34,941 bases of DNA from Kitasatospora sp. MBT63 (GCF_000710465.2 NZ_JAIZ01000412.1:22642-57582), one strand, 5' to 3'. Shown: positions 17,485-25,950, numbered from the stretch's first letter. Translations and numbers: made by a program. The notes: generated by a model from the letters alone, not told the origin.

Positions 17485-18327
17485 TCACACGGTCGTAGCG
17501 GCCTGCCGCGCCCTCACGATCAGACGGTGGGCAGAGGGGCCGTAGACCGCCGCGGCCTGGAGCTTCGACCAGATGCGCTCGTACAGGGCGATGTTCTCCG
17601 GGTCCTCGAGCCACATCTCGGTGTTCCACGTCTCGACGATCACGAGTCGGTCGTCGTGCAGCCAGAAGCCGTGCTTGGGTACCACCGTGACGGGCGCACC
17701 GAGCGGCACGATGCCCAGTTCCACCGTGTCCAATCCCAGGAGCCCGGTCAGGCGGTCCAGTTGGGCGGCGAGGATGTCGCCGAGGCAGATCCGCACGTAC
17801 AGGGATGCCTCGGCCATGATGAAGCGGAACCGCTTTCCGGGCTGGTAGAGCGCTTCCTGCCTGCGCAGCCTCGCCCGGACGCCCTCCTCGATGTCCCGGG
17901 GGGTGTCGTGCAGGTCGGTGAAGTGGGTCAGGACGTGGCGGGCGTACTCGGCGATCTGGAAGATGCCGGGCACGATGCCGGGCTCGTACCCGAAGGTCAC
18001 CGTGGTCGCCCGGGTGTGCGCGATGCCTGCCTCCTGCCGGGCCCGGTGCCCGCCGACGAGGAGACGGCGCCACGTGCGGAAGCGGCTCTCGAGGCCTTGT
18101 AGGCGGCCTTTGAGCTCCCCTGCGGCTTCCGGCCTGCCGGCTGCACGGGCCCATTCTTCGAGGTCCCCGCGGGTCGGTGTCTGCTTGCCGTGTTCGAGTT
18201 TGGAGACCTTCGACGGTGGCCAGCCGATCCGGGCGGCGAAGTCACGCCTGCTGAGGCCGGCCTCGGCGCGGAGCTCACGCAGCCGCGCGCCGAGGCCTAC
18301 GCGGGCCTGCTGGAAGTCGGTGCTCAC
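17485..18327 (-). CDS. XRE-family regulator with DUF5753-like sensor domain
   Basis: A 280-residue protein. Residues about 10-65 form an XRE helix-turn-helix (LRELRAEAGLSRRDFAARIG, then WPPSKVSKLEHGKQTPT). The remainder is the DUF5753-type domain very common in streptomycetes, with YEPGIVPGIFQIAEYARHVL, RLRRQEALYQPGKRFRFIMAEASL and a C-terminal ETWNTEMWLEDPENIALYERIW. GTG 18327 overlaps the DUF6879 stop by 4 bp (GTGA), so the two are translated together. Such regulators often control a neighbouring DUF397 or DUF6879 gene in paired, partner-binding systems, but the signal is unknown. Assignment of the domains is firm. Confidence 0.88.
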   Translation of the reverse strand: MSTDFQQARVGLGARLRELRAEAGLSRRDFAARIGWPPSKVSKLEHGKQTPTRGDLEEWARAAGRPEAAGELKGRLQGLESRFRTWRRLLVGGHRARQEAGIAHTRATTVTFGYEPGIVPGIFQIAEYARHVLTHFTDLHDTPRDIEEGVRARLRRQEALYQPGKRFRFIMAEASLYVRICLGDILAAQLDRLTGLLGLDTVELGIVPLGAPVTVVPKHGFWLHDDRLVIVETWNTEMWLEDPENIALYERIWSKLQAAAVYGPSAHRLIVRARQAATTV

Positions 18328-18857
18328 ACGCCGGACGTTACCCGGGTGAACTCGCGGGTGGGCACGGCATGGTGCCAGGCGGCGTCCCGGGCCTGGCAGG
18401 CAGCGAGGACCTGGGCGGTGGCGGTGATCAGTTCGACGCCGAGGGTGTTGTCGTCGCCGTCGAAGTGGAAGCGGGCCAGGGTGCGGGAGTCGAACAGCCA
18501 GTAGTCGAAGGTCGGGAGCCCGAGGCGGTCGGCCTCGGCCCGGGGCAGGTTGCGGATGTCTTCTCCGGCGTCGACGTTCCCGAGACCGCTGGTCAGGAGG
18601 AACCGCTGGCCGAGGGTGAGCGGGTCGTCGACCACACGTACCCGCTCGAATCGCTTGCCGAGGGCGGTCTGCCGGCGGACGTTGGCGTGCCACGGATTGT
18701 CGGCCTCGAACGGCAGCGCCTCCCCCCGGAGGAACCGCTCGTACCGCTCCGTGCCGATGTCCACCGCGTAGCCGCGGCGGGTCTCCAGTCGGAACGCGGT
18801 GTGCTCGAAGTCCTCGAAGTACGGGGCGAGGCACTCGAAGGGCTGGATGTCGGGCAC
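18324..18857 (-). CDS. DUF6879 family protein
   Basis: A 177-residue soluble protein with the DUF6879 pattern: an early ECLAPYFEDFEHTAFRLETR, YERFLRGEALPF, a middle GKRFERVRVVDDPLT, then DYWLFDSRTLARFHFDGD and VLAACQARDAAWHHAVP at the end. It starts at GTG 18857, three bases after the stop of the upstream small gene, with AAGGAG as ribosome site. Its stop overlaps the XRE gene. The pair DUF6879-XRE recurs in streptomycete genomes; DUF6879 has no proven activity. The tight coupling suggests the two proteins act together, perhaps as effector and regulator. Confidence 0.82.
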   Translation of the reverse strand: MPDIQPFECLAPYFEDFEHTAFRLETRRGYAVDIGTERYERFLRGEALPFEADNPWHANVRRQTALGKRFERVRVVDDPLTLGQRFLLTSGLGNVDAGEDIRNLPRAEADRLGLPTFDYWLFDSRTLARFHFDGDDNTLGVELITATAQVLAACQARDAAWHHAVPTREFTRVTSGV

Positions 18858-18860
18858 CGG

Positions 18861-19064
18861 CTACTCCTTGGGCGCGAAGCGGGCGAGCAGTTCGCGGGGG
18901 ACGACGACGAAGGTCTCGCCCGGCAGCACGTCGCGAAGGTGTGCGAGTGCCTCGGGGTCGGTCAGCCGGTCGCCCTGGACCACGATGTCGCCGGTCTCGG
19001 TCTCGTACAGCGTGGGGCAATTCCCGCCGTCCGAGGTGCTGCCGAGGAACCTGAGCTGAGTGAG
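18861..19064 (-). CDS. Short conserved-type protein with unclear start
   Basis: The last 67 residues (LTQLRFLGSTSDGGNCPTLY, then VVQGDRLTDPEALAHLRDVL and VVVPRELLARFAPKE) look like a small streptomycete protein usually found upstream of DUF6879 genes. No ATG, GTG or TTG occurs at its expected start: codon 19064 is CTC. The frame is open upstream to an ATG at 19268 and beyond, but that part overlaps debris of the GntR pseudogene. Either the native start was lost by a frameshift, or the gene is now a fusion. It sits three bases upstream of DUF6879 and supplies that gene's ribosome site. Confidence 0.5.
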   Translation of the reverse strand, partial: LTQLRFLGSTSDGGNCPTLYETETGDIVVQGDRLTDPEALAHLRDVLPGETFVVVPRELLARFAPKE

Positions 19065-19203
19065 GCACCAGGATGCCCCGGTCGGCTGTCGGGACGCGGG
19101 TGTTCGGCAGAACCCGGCGAGCTGCCGCCCGAAGGTCGCGTAGTTGCGGGTGTGGAGGACGAACGCATGCCGGCCGAGGCCGAGGGTCCTGGCCCCAGGG
19201 AAG

Positions 19204-19849
19204 TCAACGCCCTCCCGACACTTCGTCAAACTCCTTCCGTCTTCCGCGGCCGCGAATGCGTATCGCATGATCAACGCCACCGGAGTCCCCTTTCCCGGGC
19301 ACAGCGCCTCGGCCCCTCCGACAGCGGACCACCTCACGGAAGTGCACCGGCGCGGCTCCCAGATCCGCCAGCCGTGCATACGTGCCACCCGGACCGGTGT
19401 GCACCTCGGTGATCGGCGACCCGGTAACAATCGCTGCCGGCAGGTAGGCCGTGGCCACCATCACCGGCCCGCCTTCGACGAGGTACCGTCGGTCCGAACC
19501 CAGACCGGGGCGCCGGCTTCGTGTCTCAACGCCGGGGCGATGTGCGCCGGGCACGGCTGCTCGTCGACCGAGACCCGGTCCGCCAGTAACGGCCGGCCGT
19601 CGAGGTCGTCATCCTGGATCGACCGGCCCTCGCTCCAGTCGGACTGTGCGAGGCGCTTCGTGCCGCGCCGCAGGATCGGACGGAACATCCGTACCAGGGC
19701 CCTGCCTCGCGCCGGGACCTCGGTGAGGCCTTCTGCCGCCAGGACTCCCAGCGCCTTGCGCGCGGTCTCGGCTGCCACCGTGTACTGCTGGGCGATGGCG
19801 TTCCCGCTCGGCACCCGCTTGCCGGGCGCGGATCTCCAGGGTACTCAGC
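19204..19849 (-). pseudogene. Degenerate GntR-family regulator with UTRA domain
   Basis: Pieces of one GntR/HutC-type protein occur in three frames. Frame A (about 19849-19497) gives APGKRVPSGNAIAQQYTVAA, then ALGVLAAEGL and the UTRA start FRPILRRGTKRLAQSDWSEG, ending at APVWVR. Frame B (about 19500-19340) continues with RRYLVEGGPVMVATAYLPAA and TGPGGTYARLADLGAAPVHF. Frame C (about 19300-19250) has GTPVALIMRYAFAAA, normally near the UTRA end. At least two frameshifts are therefore needed. The first helix of the winged helix-turn-helix is missing because an in-frame TGA lies just upstream of frame A. A wrong assembly could mimic one shift, but the combined defects favour a dead gene. Confidence 0.75.
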
Positions 19850-19950
19850 TCAGGACCAGCCGCTCCAACGGCACCGCAGGGACGGCGTTCCGCGTTCAGG
19901 TCCGCGCCGGGCGTCCGATGAACGAGAGCCGGTTCCGCGCCCAGCCCGGG

Positions 19951-20811
19951 CTATTCGTTCCAGGGGTGGTCGGGGCGGCCGGGGGTTGTGTGGTCGAGGC
20001 GGAAGAGGCGGCCGGACGGGTCGTCAGGGGTGTCGGGGGTGGTACGGGTGGTGCGGGCGGTGGTGATGTAGAGGGTGGTGAGGTCGGGGCCGGCGAAGGT
20101 GCAGCTGGTGGGGCGGGGGACCGGGAACTCGACGGTGGCGAGCAGGCGGCCGGTCGGGGTGAGGCAGTGGACGGCGGCGCCGTCCCAGAACGCGACCCAG
20201 AGGTTGCGGTCGGCGTCCAGGGTCATGCCGTCGGGCACCCCCGGGAGGTGGGAGACGTCGAGGGAGCGGATGAGGGGGCCGACCGGGCCGTGTTCGGGGT
20301 ACTCGTAGAGGTCGATCCGGCGGGTCGGGCTGTCGATGTACCAGAGCCGGTCGGGTTCGGGCCAGGCGAGGCCGTTGGGGACGGCGAGGCCGCCGAGGAC
20401 GGTGGTGACCGTGCCGTCGGGCTCGAGGCGGTGGAGGCGGCCGTCGGCCAGTGGTTCGGTGGTCCGCATGGTGCCGGCGACCATCCGCCCGTACGGGTCG
20501 CAGGCGCCGTCGTTCATCCGCCGGTCCGGGCGGTCGGCCTCGACCGGGGCGAGCAGGCGGCTCGTGCCGTCGGCGGTGTCGAGGAGTTCGAAGCCGCGCT
20601 CGGTGGCGAGCAGGACCCGGCCGTCCCGGGCGGGCGCCAAAGCACCTGGCATCACCGGGAGTTCGAGGCCGGCGGTGGCGCCGGTGCGGTGGTCCAGCCA
20701 GCGCAGCCGGCGGTCGGGGATGCCGATCCAGTAGAGGCGGCCGGTCGCGGCGTCCCAGGTGGGGCCCTCGCCGAGGTCGAGGCGGTGGAGGTCGGCGGGT
20801 TCGGCGCGCAT
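19951..20811 (-). CDS. SMP-30/gluconolactonase/LRE-like lactonase
   Basis: A 286-residue six-bladed beta-propeller. Metal ligands of the SMP-30 family are in place: Glu in LGEGPTWDAA near residue 14, Asn in VPNGLAWPEPDRLWYIDSP, and Asp in GVPDGMTLDADRNLWVAFWDG. Arg/Asn residues of the substrate pocket (RMNDGACDPYGRMVAGTM) also match. The family hydrolyses sugar lactones such as gluconolactone in the cytosol, using Ca or Zn. AGGAG precedes the ATG at 20811. No sugar-catabolic operon partner is adjacent, so the physiological lactone cannot be named. Well supported. Confidence 0.92.
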   Translation of the reverse strand: MRAEPADLHRLDLGEGPTWDAATGRLYWIGIPDRRLRWLDHRTGATAGLELPVMPGALAPARDGRVLLATERGFELLDTADGTSRLLAPVEADRPDRRMNDGACDPYGRMVAGTMRTTEPLADGRLHRLEPDGTVTTVLGGLAVPNGLAWPEPDRLWYIDSPTRRIDLYEYPEHGPVGPLIRSLDVSHLPGVPDGMTLDADRNLWVAFWDGAAVHCLTPTGRLLATVEFPVPRPTSCTFAGPDLTTLYITTARTTRTTPDTPDDPSGRLFRLDHTTPGRPDHPWNE

Positions 20812-21011
20812 GCGGCTCCTCGGAGGCGGTGGGGCGAACGGGGGCGGGGTCGGGTGAGTGGCCGGACCAGGATGTCACCGGCGGCCAAGGTGGCGGAGGT
20901 GACACCCGGCCGGATGCGGAGCCGCAGTCGGTCGGCCGGCCGTGCCTCTCCCGCGGGGTGAGCTTATCCGTCCCACCATGCGGGACGGACCGCCCGCCGC
21001 CGTCGGGGCCC

Positions 21012-21040
21012 TTGACGCGGCGCGGGCGCGGGATGACACT
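21012..21040 (+). promoter_or_regulatory. Housekeeping-type promoter for leader peptide and GST-like gene
   Basis: TTGACG (21012-21017), 17-bp spacer, GACACT (21035-21040). Initiation near 21047 would give a leader of about 30 nt before the GTG at 21077. The -35 is close to consensus; the -10 is weaker. Confidence 0.5.
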
Positions 21041-21076
21041 CCGACACAGGACTCGTCGAACCTGGGTGGGAGAGCC

Positions 21077-21229
21077 GTGAGGCGTGCGGAGCCGGTCACC
21101 GATGGCTCGGCCCACGCTGTCCGGCTGCTCCCGACGCTGACGAGCCGTCGCCACATCGACCTGCAACGGGTCTGCAGCAGCATGGGTCGAGCGCCTGCTC
21201 CCCACGGCCCGGCGGCCACTCTCTTCTGA
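21077..21229 (+). CDS. Putative leader peptide (RRHIDL type)
   Basis: A 50-codon ORF starting at GTG 21077 after GGGAGA. Residues 21-33 read LTSRRHIDLQRVC, the hallmark of a family of short streptomycete leader peptides (consensus close to LTxRRHVDLxRVxSAxCR) that lie before sulfur-metabolism or thiol genes. Here it continues SSMGRAPAPHGPAATLF and stops 100 bp before the GST-like gene. Such peptides are thought to regulate the downstream gene in cis, perhaps in response to cysteine, but the mechanism in Streptomyces is not settled. Unlike most members it lacks the terminal CR and has a longer tail. Confidence 0.65.
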   Translation: MRRAEPVTDGSAHAVRLLPTLTSRRHIDLQRVCSSMGRAPAPHGPAATLF

Positions 21230-21329
21230 TCCCCCCGGGCGGCCGCCCTCGCACGCCCCGAGGCCCGCGCCTCCCCTCACCCGATGCGTCGTACGCGCGT
21301 GTCCGCGTACCCCCGACCCTGGGAGACCC

Positions 21330-22202
21330 ATGTCCGCCACGTCCCCGTCCGCCGTGCCCGCCCTCCGCGGGAGGATCGGCCACGACGCCCGCAGCGGGTA
21401 CTACCCCGTACCGCACCGCTACCGGCTCCACCTCACACCGTCCTGTCCGCACTGTCTGCAGATCGCCGTCACCCACAGCCTGCTCGGCCTCGAGGACACC
21501 CTCCCGGTGACCGTGCTGCCCGCACTGCCGGACGACGGTGACGGCGGATACCTGGCGCTGCGACCGCTGTACGACGCGAGCGCGCACCAGTACCCCGGGC
21601 CGGCCGGGGCGCCGGTGCTCAGCGACAGCTGGAGCGGACGGATCGTCAGCACCGACCCCGTCGAGATCCTCACCGACCTGGCCCGGCGCTTCCCCGGCCC
21701 GGGCCCCGACGTCCACCCGGACCTGTACCCGCACGGCCTGGAGACGGCGATCGATGCCGTCCGGCAGCTGTGCGAGCTCAGCATCAACGCCCCGGCGCAG
21801 CGCGCGGGCCGCTCCGACGCCACCCCCGCCGAGCGCGCGACGGCACTGCGGACCCTGCTCGACGGCCTCGGCGAGCTCGAGCGGCGGCTCGGCACCCGCA
21901 GCCACCTGCTCGGCGAGGAGTTGACCCTCGCGGACGTGGAACTCTGGGTGACCCTGGTACGGCTGGACACCGTGCACCGCTGGCACCTGGACGCCGCCGC
22001 CGTCCAGCTCATCGCCGACCATCCCCGGCTCTGGGCCCACGCCCGCCGGCTGGCCGGACACCCCGCCTTCGGCCGCCACCTCGACCTGGACGCCATCGCC
22101 CGCCGCCACCACGCCCGGTGCCTGGGCGAGGAGGCCGCCGGAGCGGCCATCCGGATCGTCGACTGGGCGGAGCACGCCCAGGGGCGGGTGCACTCCGGCT
22201 GA
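21330..22202 (+). CDS. Glutathione S-transferase-like protein, Xi class (thiol-dependent reductase type)
   Basis: A 290-residue protein. The N-terminal thioredoxin-fold half contains SCPHC at residues 38-42, matching the CPWC nucleophile motif of Xi-class enzymes (ECM4/YqjG glutathionyl-hydroquinone reductases). GAPVLSDSWSGRIVSTDPVEIL follows, as does the FPGPGPDVHPDLYPHGLE loop. The C-terminal helical half has the GST signature LGEELTLADVELWVTLVRLDTV. Actinomycetes lack glutathione, so mycothiol or another thiol is the probable cofactor. The enzyme would reduce or dethiolate quinone conjugates in the cytosol. GGGAG precedes the ATG at 21330. Upstream lies a leader peptide known from thiol/sulfur loci, which fits. 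Confidence 0.82.
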   Translation: MSATSPSAVPALRGRIGHDARSGYYPVPHRYRLHLTPSCPHCLQIAVTHSLLGLEDTLPVTVLPALPDDGDGGYLALRPLYDASAHQYPGPAGAPVLSDSWSGRIVSTDPVEILTDLARRFPGPGPDVHPDLYPHGLETAIDAVRQLCELSINAPAQRAGRSDATPAERATALRTLLDGLGELERRLGTRSHLLGEELTLADVELWVTLVRLDTVHRWHLDAAAVQLIADHPRLWAHARRLAGHPAFGRHLDLDAIARRHHARCLGEEAAGAAIRIVDWAEHAQGRVHSG

Positions 22203-22240
22203 CGCGCCACCGCGCTCCCCGCAGGAGTCGTCGGTGCCGC

Positions 22241-22260
22241 TGACCCGAGCCGGCGGGTCA
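22241..22260. terminator. Hairpin between convergent GST-like and phosphatase genes
   Basis: Perfect stem TGACCCG / CGGGTCA with a 6-nt loop, overlapping the stop codon of the minus-strand phosphatase and 39 bp after the GST-like stop. It may serve both genes. Confidence 0.4.
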
Positions 22261-24864
22261 CCCGGGCCGGAACGCGGTGAGCAGCAGGGCGATGTCGTCC
22301 GTACGGTGCGGGGAGCGCAGGGCCTTGCGCAGCAGCTGGTCGGCGAGCTCCTCGAGGTCCGCGGCGCGGGCGTGGGCCAGGGCGGCCCGCAGCTGGTCGA
22401 TGCCCAGGTCGATGTCGGTGCCGCGCTCCTCGACCAGGCCGTCGGTGTAGAGGGCGAGGACCGAGCCCGGGGGAAGGTCCAGCCGGGTCTGCGGATAGGT
22501 GCTGGCGCTGTCGACGCCCAGGAGCGGGCCGCCCGCCAGCTCCAGCGCCTCGGTGCTGCCGTCGGCAAGGCGCAGCAGCGGCGGGCAGTGCCCGGCGCGG
22601 ACGGCGTACGCATGGTCGGTGCCCGGTTCGATGCGGATGTAGCAGCAGCTGGCGAGCAGCCCGGGGCCGAGGTCGGCCAGCAGCCGGTTGGTCCCGGCCA
22701 GCACGTCGCCGGGGGAGTGGCCGGCCGTCGCGAAAGCCCTTACGGCGCTGCGCAGTTGGCCCATGGTGCCGGCCGCGGCGACGCTGTGGCCCTCGACGTC
22801 CCCGATGACCAGGGCCACGCCGTCCGCGGTGGGGATCACGTCGTACCAGTCGCCGCCGATGTCCATCTCGCTGGTGCCGGGCAGGTAGCGGCCGGTGGTG
22901 CGGATACCCGGCAGGACCGGCAGGCGGTGGGGCAGCAGCGCGGTCTGCAGGCCGTGGGCGAGGGCGGACTTGGTGTCGTAGAGCCGGGCGCGTTCGAGGG
23001 CCTGGGCGATCAGACCGCTCAACGCGGTGAGGATGCCGCGGTCCTTGGTGGTGAAGTGGTGGATCTCGTCGAAGCCGATGATGCAGGTGCCGACCGGACG
23101 GTTGGAGGCGATCAGCGGCAGGTAGGCCCAGGCCCCGACGCCCTCCATGGCGCGGGCCGGAGCGGCGCCGGTGAGGTCCTGCCGGGACTCGACGAACAGG
23201 GGTACGCCGGGGGCCAGTGTCTCCGTCCCGGGGAGCGGGGTGTCGAGGGGTTTGCCCTCCAGCCAGTGCAGGAAGCGGTCGTGGTGGCCGGTGTTGAACA
23301 GCAGGTGCAGCCGGTGTTCGGCGATCACGTAGATGGCCAGGTGCTGTCCGCCGAAGGCCGGCAGCAGCTGGTCGCCGACGACCTCGCACACCTGACCCGT
23401 GGTGACGGCCTCGGTCAGGGCGCTGCCCAGTTGCAGGACCCGGTAGATGGCGCCCAGGCGTGCGGGCGCGGCCGCGGTCGGCGGCGGGTCGGGCGCGGGG
23501 CTCCCGGGCCCGGGGGAGACCGAGGTCCTGCCGGAGCCGACCGGCGGGTCTGCCACCTCCGGCGGTGACTGCGGCGGCCCGGACGGCACCACCCGGCCGG
23601 TCACGCCGTTCTCGTCCGGGTGCAGGGAGAAGGCGAGCCACCGGTCGGGCGGGCGGCGGACCAGGAAGGTGGTGGGCTGCTGCGAGACCATGGCGGCCCG
23701 GTGCCGGTCCTCGTAGATGGGATCGGACAGCCAGGGCAGGACCTCCCACGGGCGGCGGCCGAGCAGCTCCCCGACCCGGACCCCGAGCAGCTCCTCCAGG
23801 CTGCGATTGGCGTAGGTCACCCGCCCGTCCGGGGCGAGCGAGAAGAGTCCGTCCCGCAGCCGCTCCACCGCGGTGACGGCCGCGGCACCGGCCGCGGCGT
23901 CGAGCACGCAACCGACCAGGTGGCTGCGCGCCTCCTCGCCGGGCGCCTCGGGCACCCGGCCCCACAGCTCGACGGTGCGGTACCCGTCGTCGGCGCGGAT
24001 CCGCAGCCGCCGGGCGAGCACCCGGCCGTCCGCGACGGCCGCGCGGGCCGTGGCCCGGAGCGAGACCCGGTCGCCGGGGTGCAGCCGGGCGGCGAGCGAG
24101 TCGGCGCGCCCGTCGAAGGCACCGGGTGCCAGGCCGAAGATCGCGCACAGCTCGTCGTCGGCGGACACGGTCCCGGTGTCGAGCCGCCAGTCGAACAGTC
24201 CGACGCGCACGGCCGGTGCGGTCGGGGCCGGGACCTCGATGGGCACCGTCGAGCCGTCGTAGTCGAAGGCGGCGCCGCGCTCCCGGAGGGTGGCGAGGGC
24301 GGTGCCGAGCCGGTTGGCGATGGCCCGCAGGTGGCGCAGCTGGGCCCTGGACAGTCCCGCGTGGCCGGGTGGCGCCGACCAGACCACCGCCATGGCCCCG
24401 AGGCGCTCCTGCCCGGCCCCGACCGGTACCGACGCCGAGCCGAACGCGTACGGCAGGGCCACCGCGAGCTGCGGATAGCGCCGCGCCGTCTCGTCCGCGT
24501 CGGCCAGGTGGACCGTCCGCCCGGACCGGTAGGCCGCGGCCACCGGAATGGGGCTGTTGACCGGGATCAGCCGCCAGCCGCCGAGCAGGGACGGCGAGGC
24601 CCCGCAGGTGGCGGCCAGCACGATCGAACGGTTGTCCCGGGAGCGGAGGAAGACGCTCCCGGCGTGGCCGCCGGTCTCCCTGATGGCCTTGACGACGGCC
24701 GCCACCAGCGCGTCCTCGCACTCCGCCGTCACACCGTCGGCGTCCGCGGTCCCGGCCGGCCCGCCGGGACGGGCGCCGCCCGGCGCGGTGCCCGAGTCCG
24801 GCCGGGTGGCCGTGCTGCTCCCGGCCTGCGGTCCCGCTGGCCCCACCGGTTCGTGCCGGTTCAT
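22258..24864 (-). CDS. Multi-sensor PP2C (SpoIIE/RsbU-type) serine phosphatase
   Basis: An 868-residue cytoplasmic protein with, in order, an Ala/Pro-rich head (1-45), a GAF domain (about 50-195), two PAS domains (about 215-320 and 325-425), a proline-rich linker, a second GAF (about 470-620) and a SpoIIE catalytic domain (about 650-868). Catalytic motifs are DIGGDWYDV near 670, VIGDVEGHS, YTDGLVEERG and the terminal RTDDIALLLT. These phosphatases dephosphorylate anti-sigma-factor antagonists, linking sensed signals to alternative sigma factors. No kinase domain is fused. ATG 24864 follows directly on the predicted transcription start of a TTGACA promoter. The frame is open upstream through the divergent methyltransferase, which I rejected. 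No partner gene is adjacent. Confidence 0.9.
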   Translation of the reverse strand: MNRHEPVGPAGPQAGSSTATRPDSGTAPGGARPGGPAGTADADGVTAECEDALVAAVVKAIRETGGHAGSVFLRSRDNRSIVLAATCGASPSLLGGWRLIPVNSPIPVAAAYRSGRTVHLADADETARRYPQLAVALPYAFGSASVPVGAGQERLGAMAVVWSAPPGHAGLSRAQLRHLRAIANRLGTALATLRERGAAFDYDGSTVPIEVPAPTAPAVRVGLFDWRLDTGTVSADDELCAIFGLAPGAFDGRADSLAARLHPGDRVSLRATARAAVADGRVLARRLRIRADDGYRTVELWGRVPEAPGEEARSHLVGCVLDAAAGAAAVTAVERLRDGLFSLAPDGRVTYANRSLEELLGVRVGELLGRRPWEVLPWLSDPIYEDRHRAAMVSQQPTTFLVRRPPDRWLAFSLHPDENGVTGRVVPSGPPQSPPEVADPPVGSGRTSVSPGPGSPAPDPPPTAAAPARLGAIYRVLQLGSALTEAVTTGQVCEVVGDQLLPAFGGQHLAIYVIAEHRLHLLFNTGHHDRFLHWLEGKPLDTPLPGTETLAPGVPLFVESRQDLTGAAPARAMEGVGAWAYLPLIASNRPVGTCIIGFDEIHHFTTKDRGILTALSGLIAQALERARLYDTKSALAHGLQTALLPHRLPVLPGIRTTGRYLPGTSEMDIGGDWYDVIPTADGVALVIGDVEGHSVAAAGTMGQLRSAVRAFATAGHSPGDVLAGTNRLLADLGPGLLASCCYIRIEPGTDHAYAVRAGHCPPLLRLADGSTEALELAGGPLLGVDSASTYPQTRLDLPPGSVLALYTDGLVEERGTDIDLGIDQLRAALAHARAADLEELADQLLRKALRSPHRTDDIALLLTAFRPG

Positions 24865-24871
24865 GCTTCCC

Positions 24872-24900
24872 GCTCTACGTCCGGCGGACGCCACTGTCAA
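24872..24900 (-). promoter_or_regulatory. Promoter of the SpoIIE-type phosphatase, probably leaderless
   Basis: On the minus strand, a consensus TTGACA (24900-24895), 17-bp spacer and TAGAGC (24877-24872). Transcription should begin about seven bases later, at or beside the A of ATG 24864. No strong ribosome site is needed for such an mRNA. Confidence 0.55.
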
Positions 24901-25194
24901 GGCGGACCCGACGGCGGCCGGACCCGGCGAGGGTCGGCGGGACCCGGCGGGAGGGCGCGACGGGCGGCGGTGGCCCGCTCCGGCGCGGGCGTCGGCCAGG
25001 ACGGCGTCCGCGGGTCGGTGCGCCGTTCCGGTGGCGCAGTAGGTCGAGCAGGGAACCGGGGAGCGTGACGTCCAGCAGGTGCTGGGCATCCGCGACCGCC
25101 CGGCCGGTCGGCGCCGGCCGGGTGAGATGCGCGCGGGTCCGTGCGATCGACGACGGGGCACAGGAGGGCCCGTCGAGTCGGGCTTCCGGTTCAG

Positions 25195-25200
25195 TAGCCT
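25195..25200 (+). promoter_or_regulatory. -10 box of a leaderless methyltransferase mRNA
   Basis: TAGCCT lies six bases before ATG 25207 and no Shine-Dalgarno sequence is present. A -35 is not clear; GTCGAG near 25172 is a weak candidate. Confidence 0.4.
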
Positions 25201-25206
25201 TCGGTC

Positions 25207-25860
25207 ATGAGTGATCAACTGGCACCGGTCGGGGGTGGCACGGGCCCGGTCAGGGGGACTGCTGGCTATGCCGAGGCGGCGGACGCGCTGGCCGTGCAGT
25301 ACGAGGAGGTCACCTTCGGCGAGGTCCACGGCGATGTCCTGCGGCTGGTCCCTGCGGAGGCCGGGCGCATCCTCGATGTGGGCGCGGGGACCGGGCGCGA
25401 CGCCGCCGCGTTGGTGGCCCGTGGACATGCCGTCGTGGCCGTCGAGCCGACGGCGGAGCTGCGGGCGCACGGGCAGCGCATCCATGCGGGGAGCGGGATC
25501 GACTGGGTCGACGACGTTCTTCCGGACCTGACGCTGAGCCGCCACCCGGGCCGGTTCGACGCTGTCTTCGCCACCGCGGTGTGGATGCATCTGGACGCCG
25601 CGGAACGCCGACGCGCCATGGCCAGGATCGCCGCGCTGCTCGTGCCGGGCGGCCGGTTCTTCGTCAATCTGCGCCACGGGCCCGTGCCCGAGGGCCGCCA
25701 CATGTTCGACGTGTCCGCCGCCGAGACGGCCGAGCTGGGTGCTGCCTGTGGTCTGCGGACGGTTCACCGCAGCGAGCGTCCCGATCTTCACGGCCGCGAC
25801 GGCGTCCGGTGGAGCTCCCTCGTGTTCCAGTCGCGGGAAGCCGACAGCTCGCTCGGCTGA
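25207..25860 (+). CDS. Class I SAM-dependent methyltransferase
   Basis: A 217-residue protein with the Rossmann-like SAM fold. Motif I is ILDVGAGTGRDAAAL near residues 55-69. The acidic end of strand 2 is VVAVEPT, and motif III is DAVFATAVWMHL, followed by ARIAALLVPGGRFFVNLR (post-motif III). It resembles the Methyltransf_11/25 group acting on small molecules. No partner indicates a substrate. The ATG at 25207 lacks a ribosome site, but a TAnnnT box at the right distance supports leaderless translation. Family firm, role open. Confidence 0.88.
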   Translation: MSDQLAPVGGGTGPVRGTAGYAEAADALAVQYEEVTFGEVHGDVLRLVPAEAGRILDVGAGTGRDAAALVARGHAVVAVEPTAELRAHGQRIHAGSGIDWVDDVLPDLTLSRHPGRFDAVFATAVWMHLDAAERRRAMARIAALLVPGGRFFVNLRHGPVPEGRHMFDVSAAETAELGAACGLRTVHRSERPDLHGRDGVRWSSLVFQSREADSSLG

Positions 25861-25950
25861 ACACTGGCCCCTGCCAACGCAGTTCGGCGCGGTCAGCCGT
25901 GCGGACGGCGGCGCCCACGCACCCGGCGGGAGCGCCGCAGGCCACCGGCA

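Larger units (their letters stand above)
24865..25206. other. 342-bp divergent intergenic region
   Basis: Lies between the start codons of the phosphatase and the methyltransferase. Apart from one promoter at each end I see no gene; ORFs crossing it belong to frames without coding character. Direct GGCGGG/GACCCGGCG-rich tracts occur near 24915-24960. Confidence 0.5.

Noticed and set aside
24865-25791. Upstream extension of the SpoIIE-type phosphatase frame
   Set aside because: Crosses the TTGACA promoter and lies antisense to the methyltransferase.
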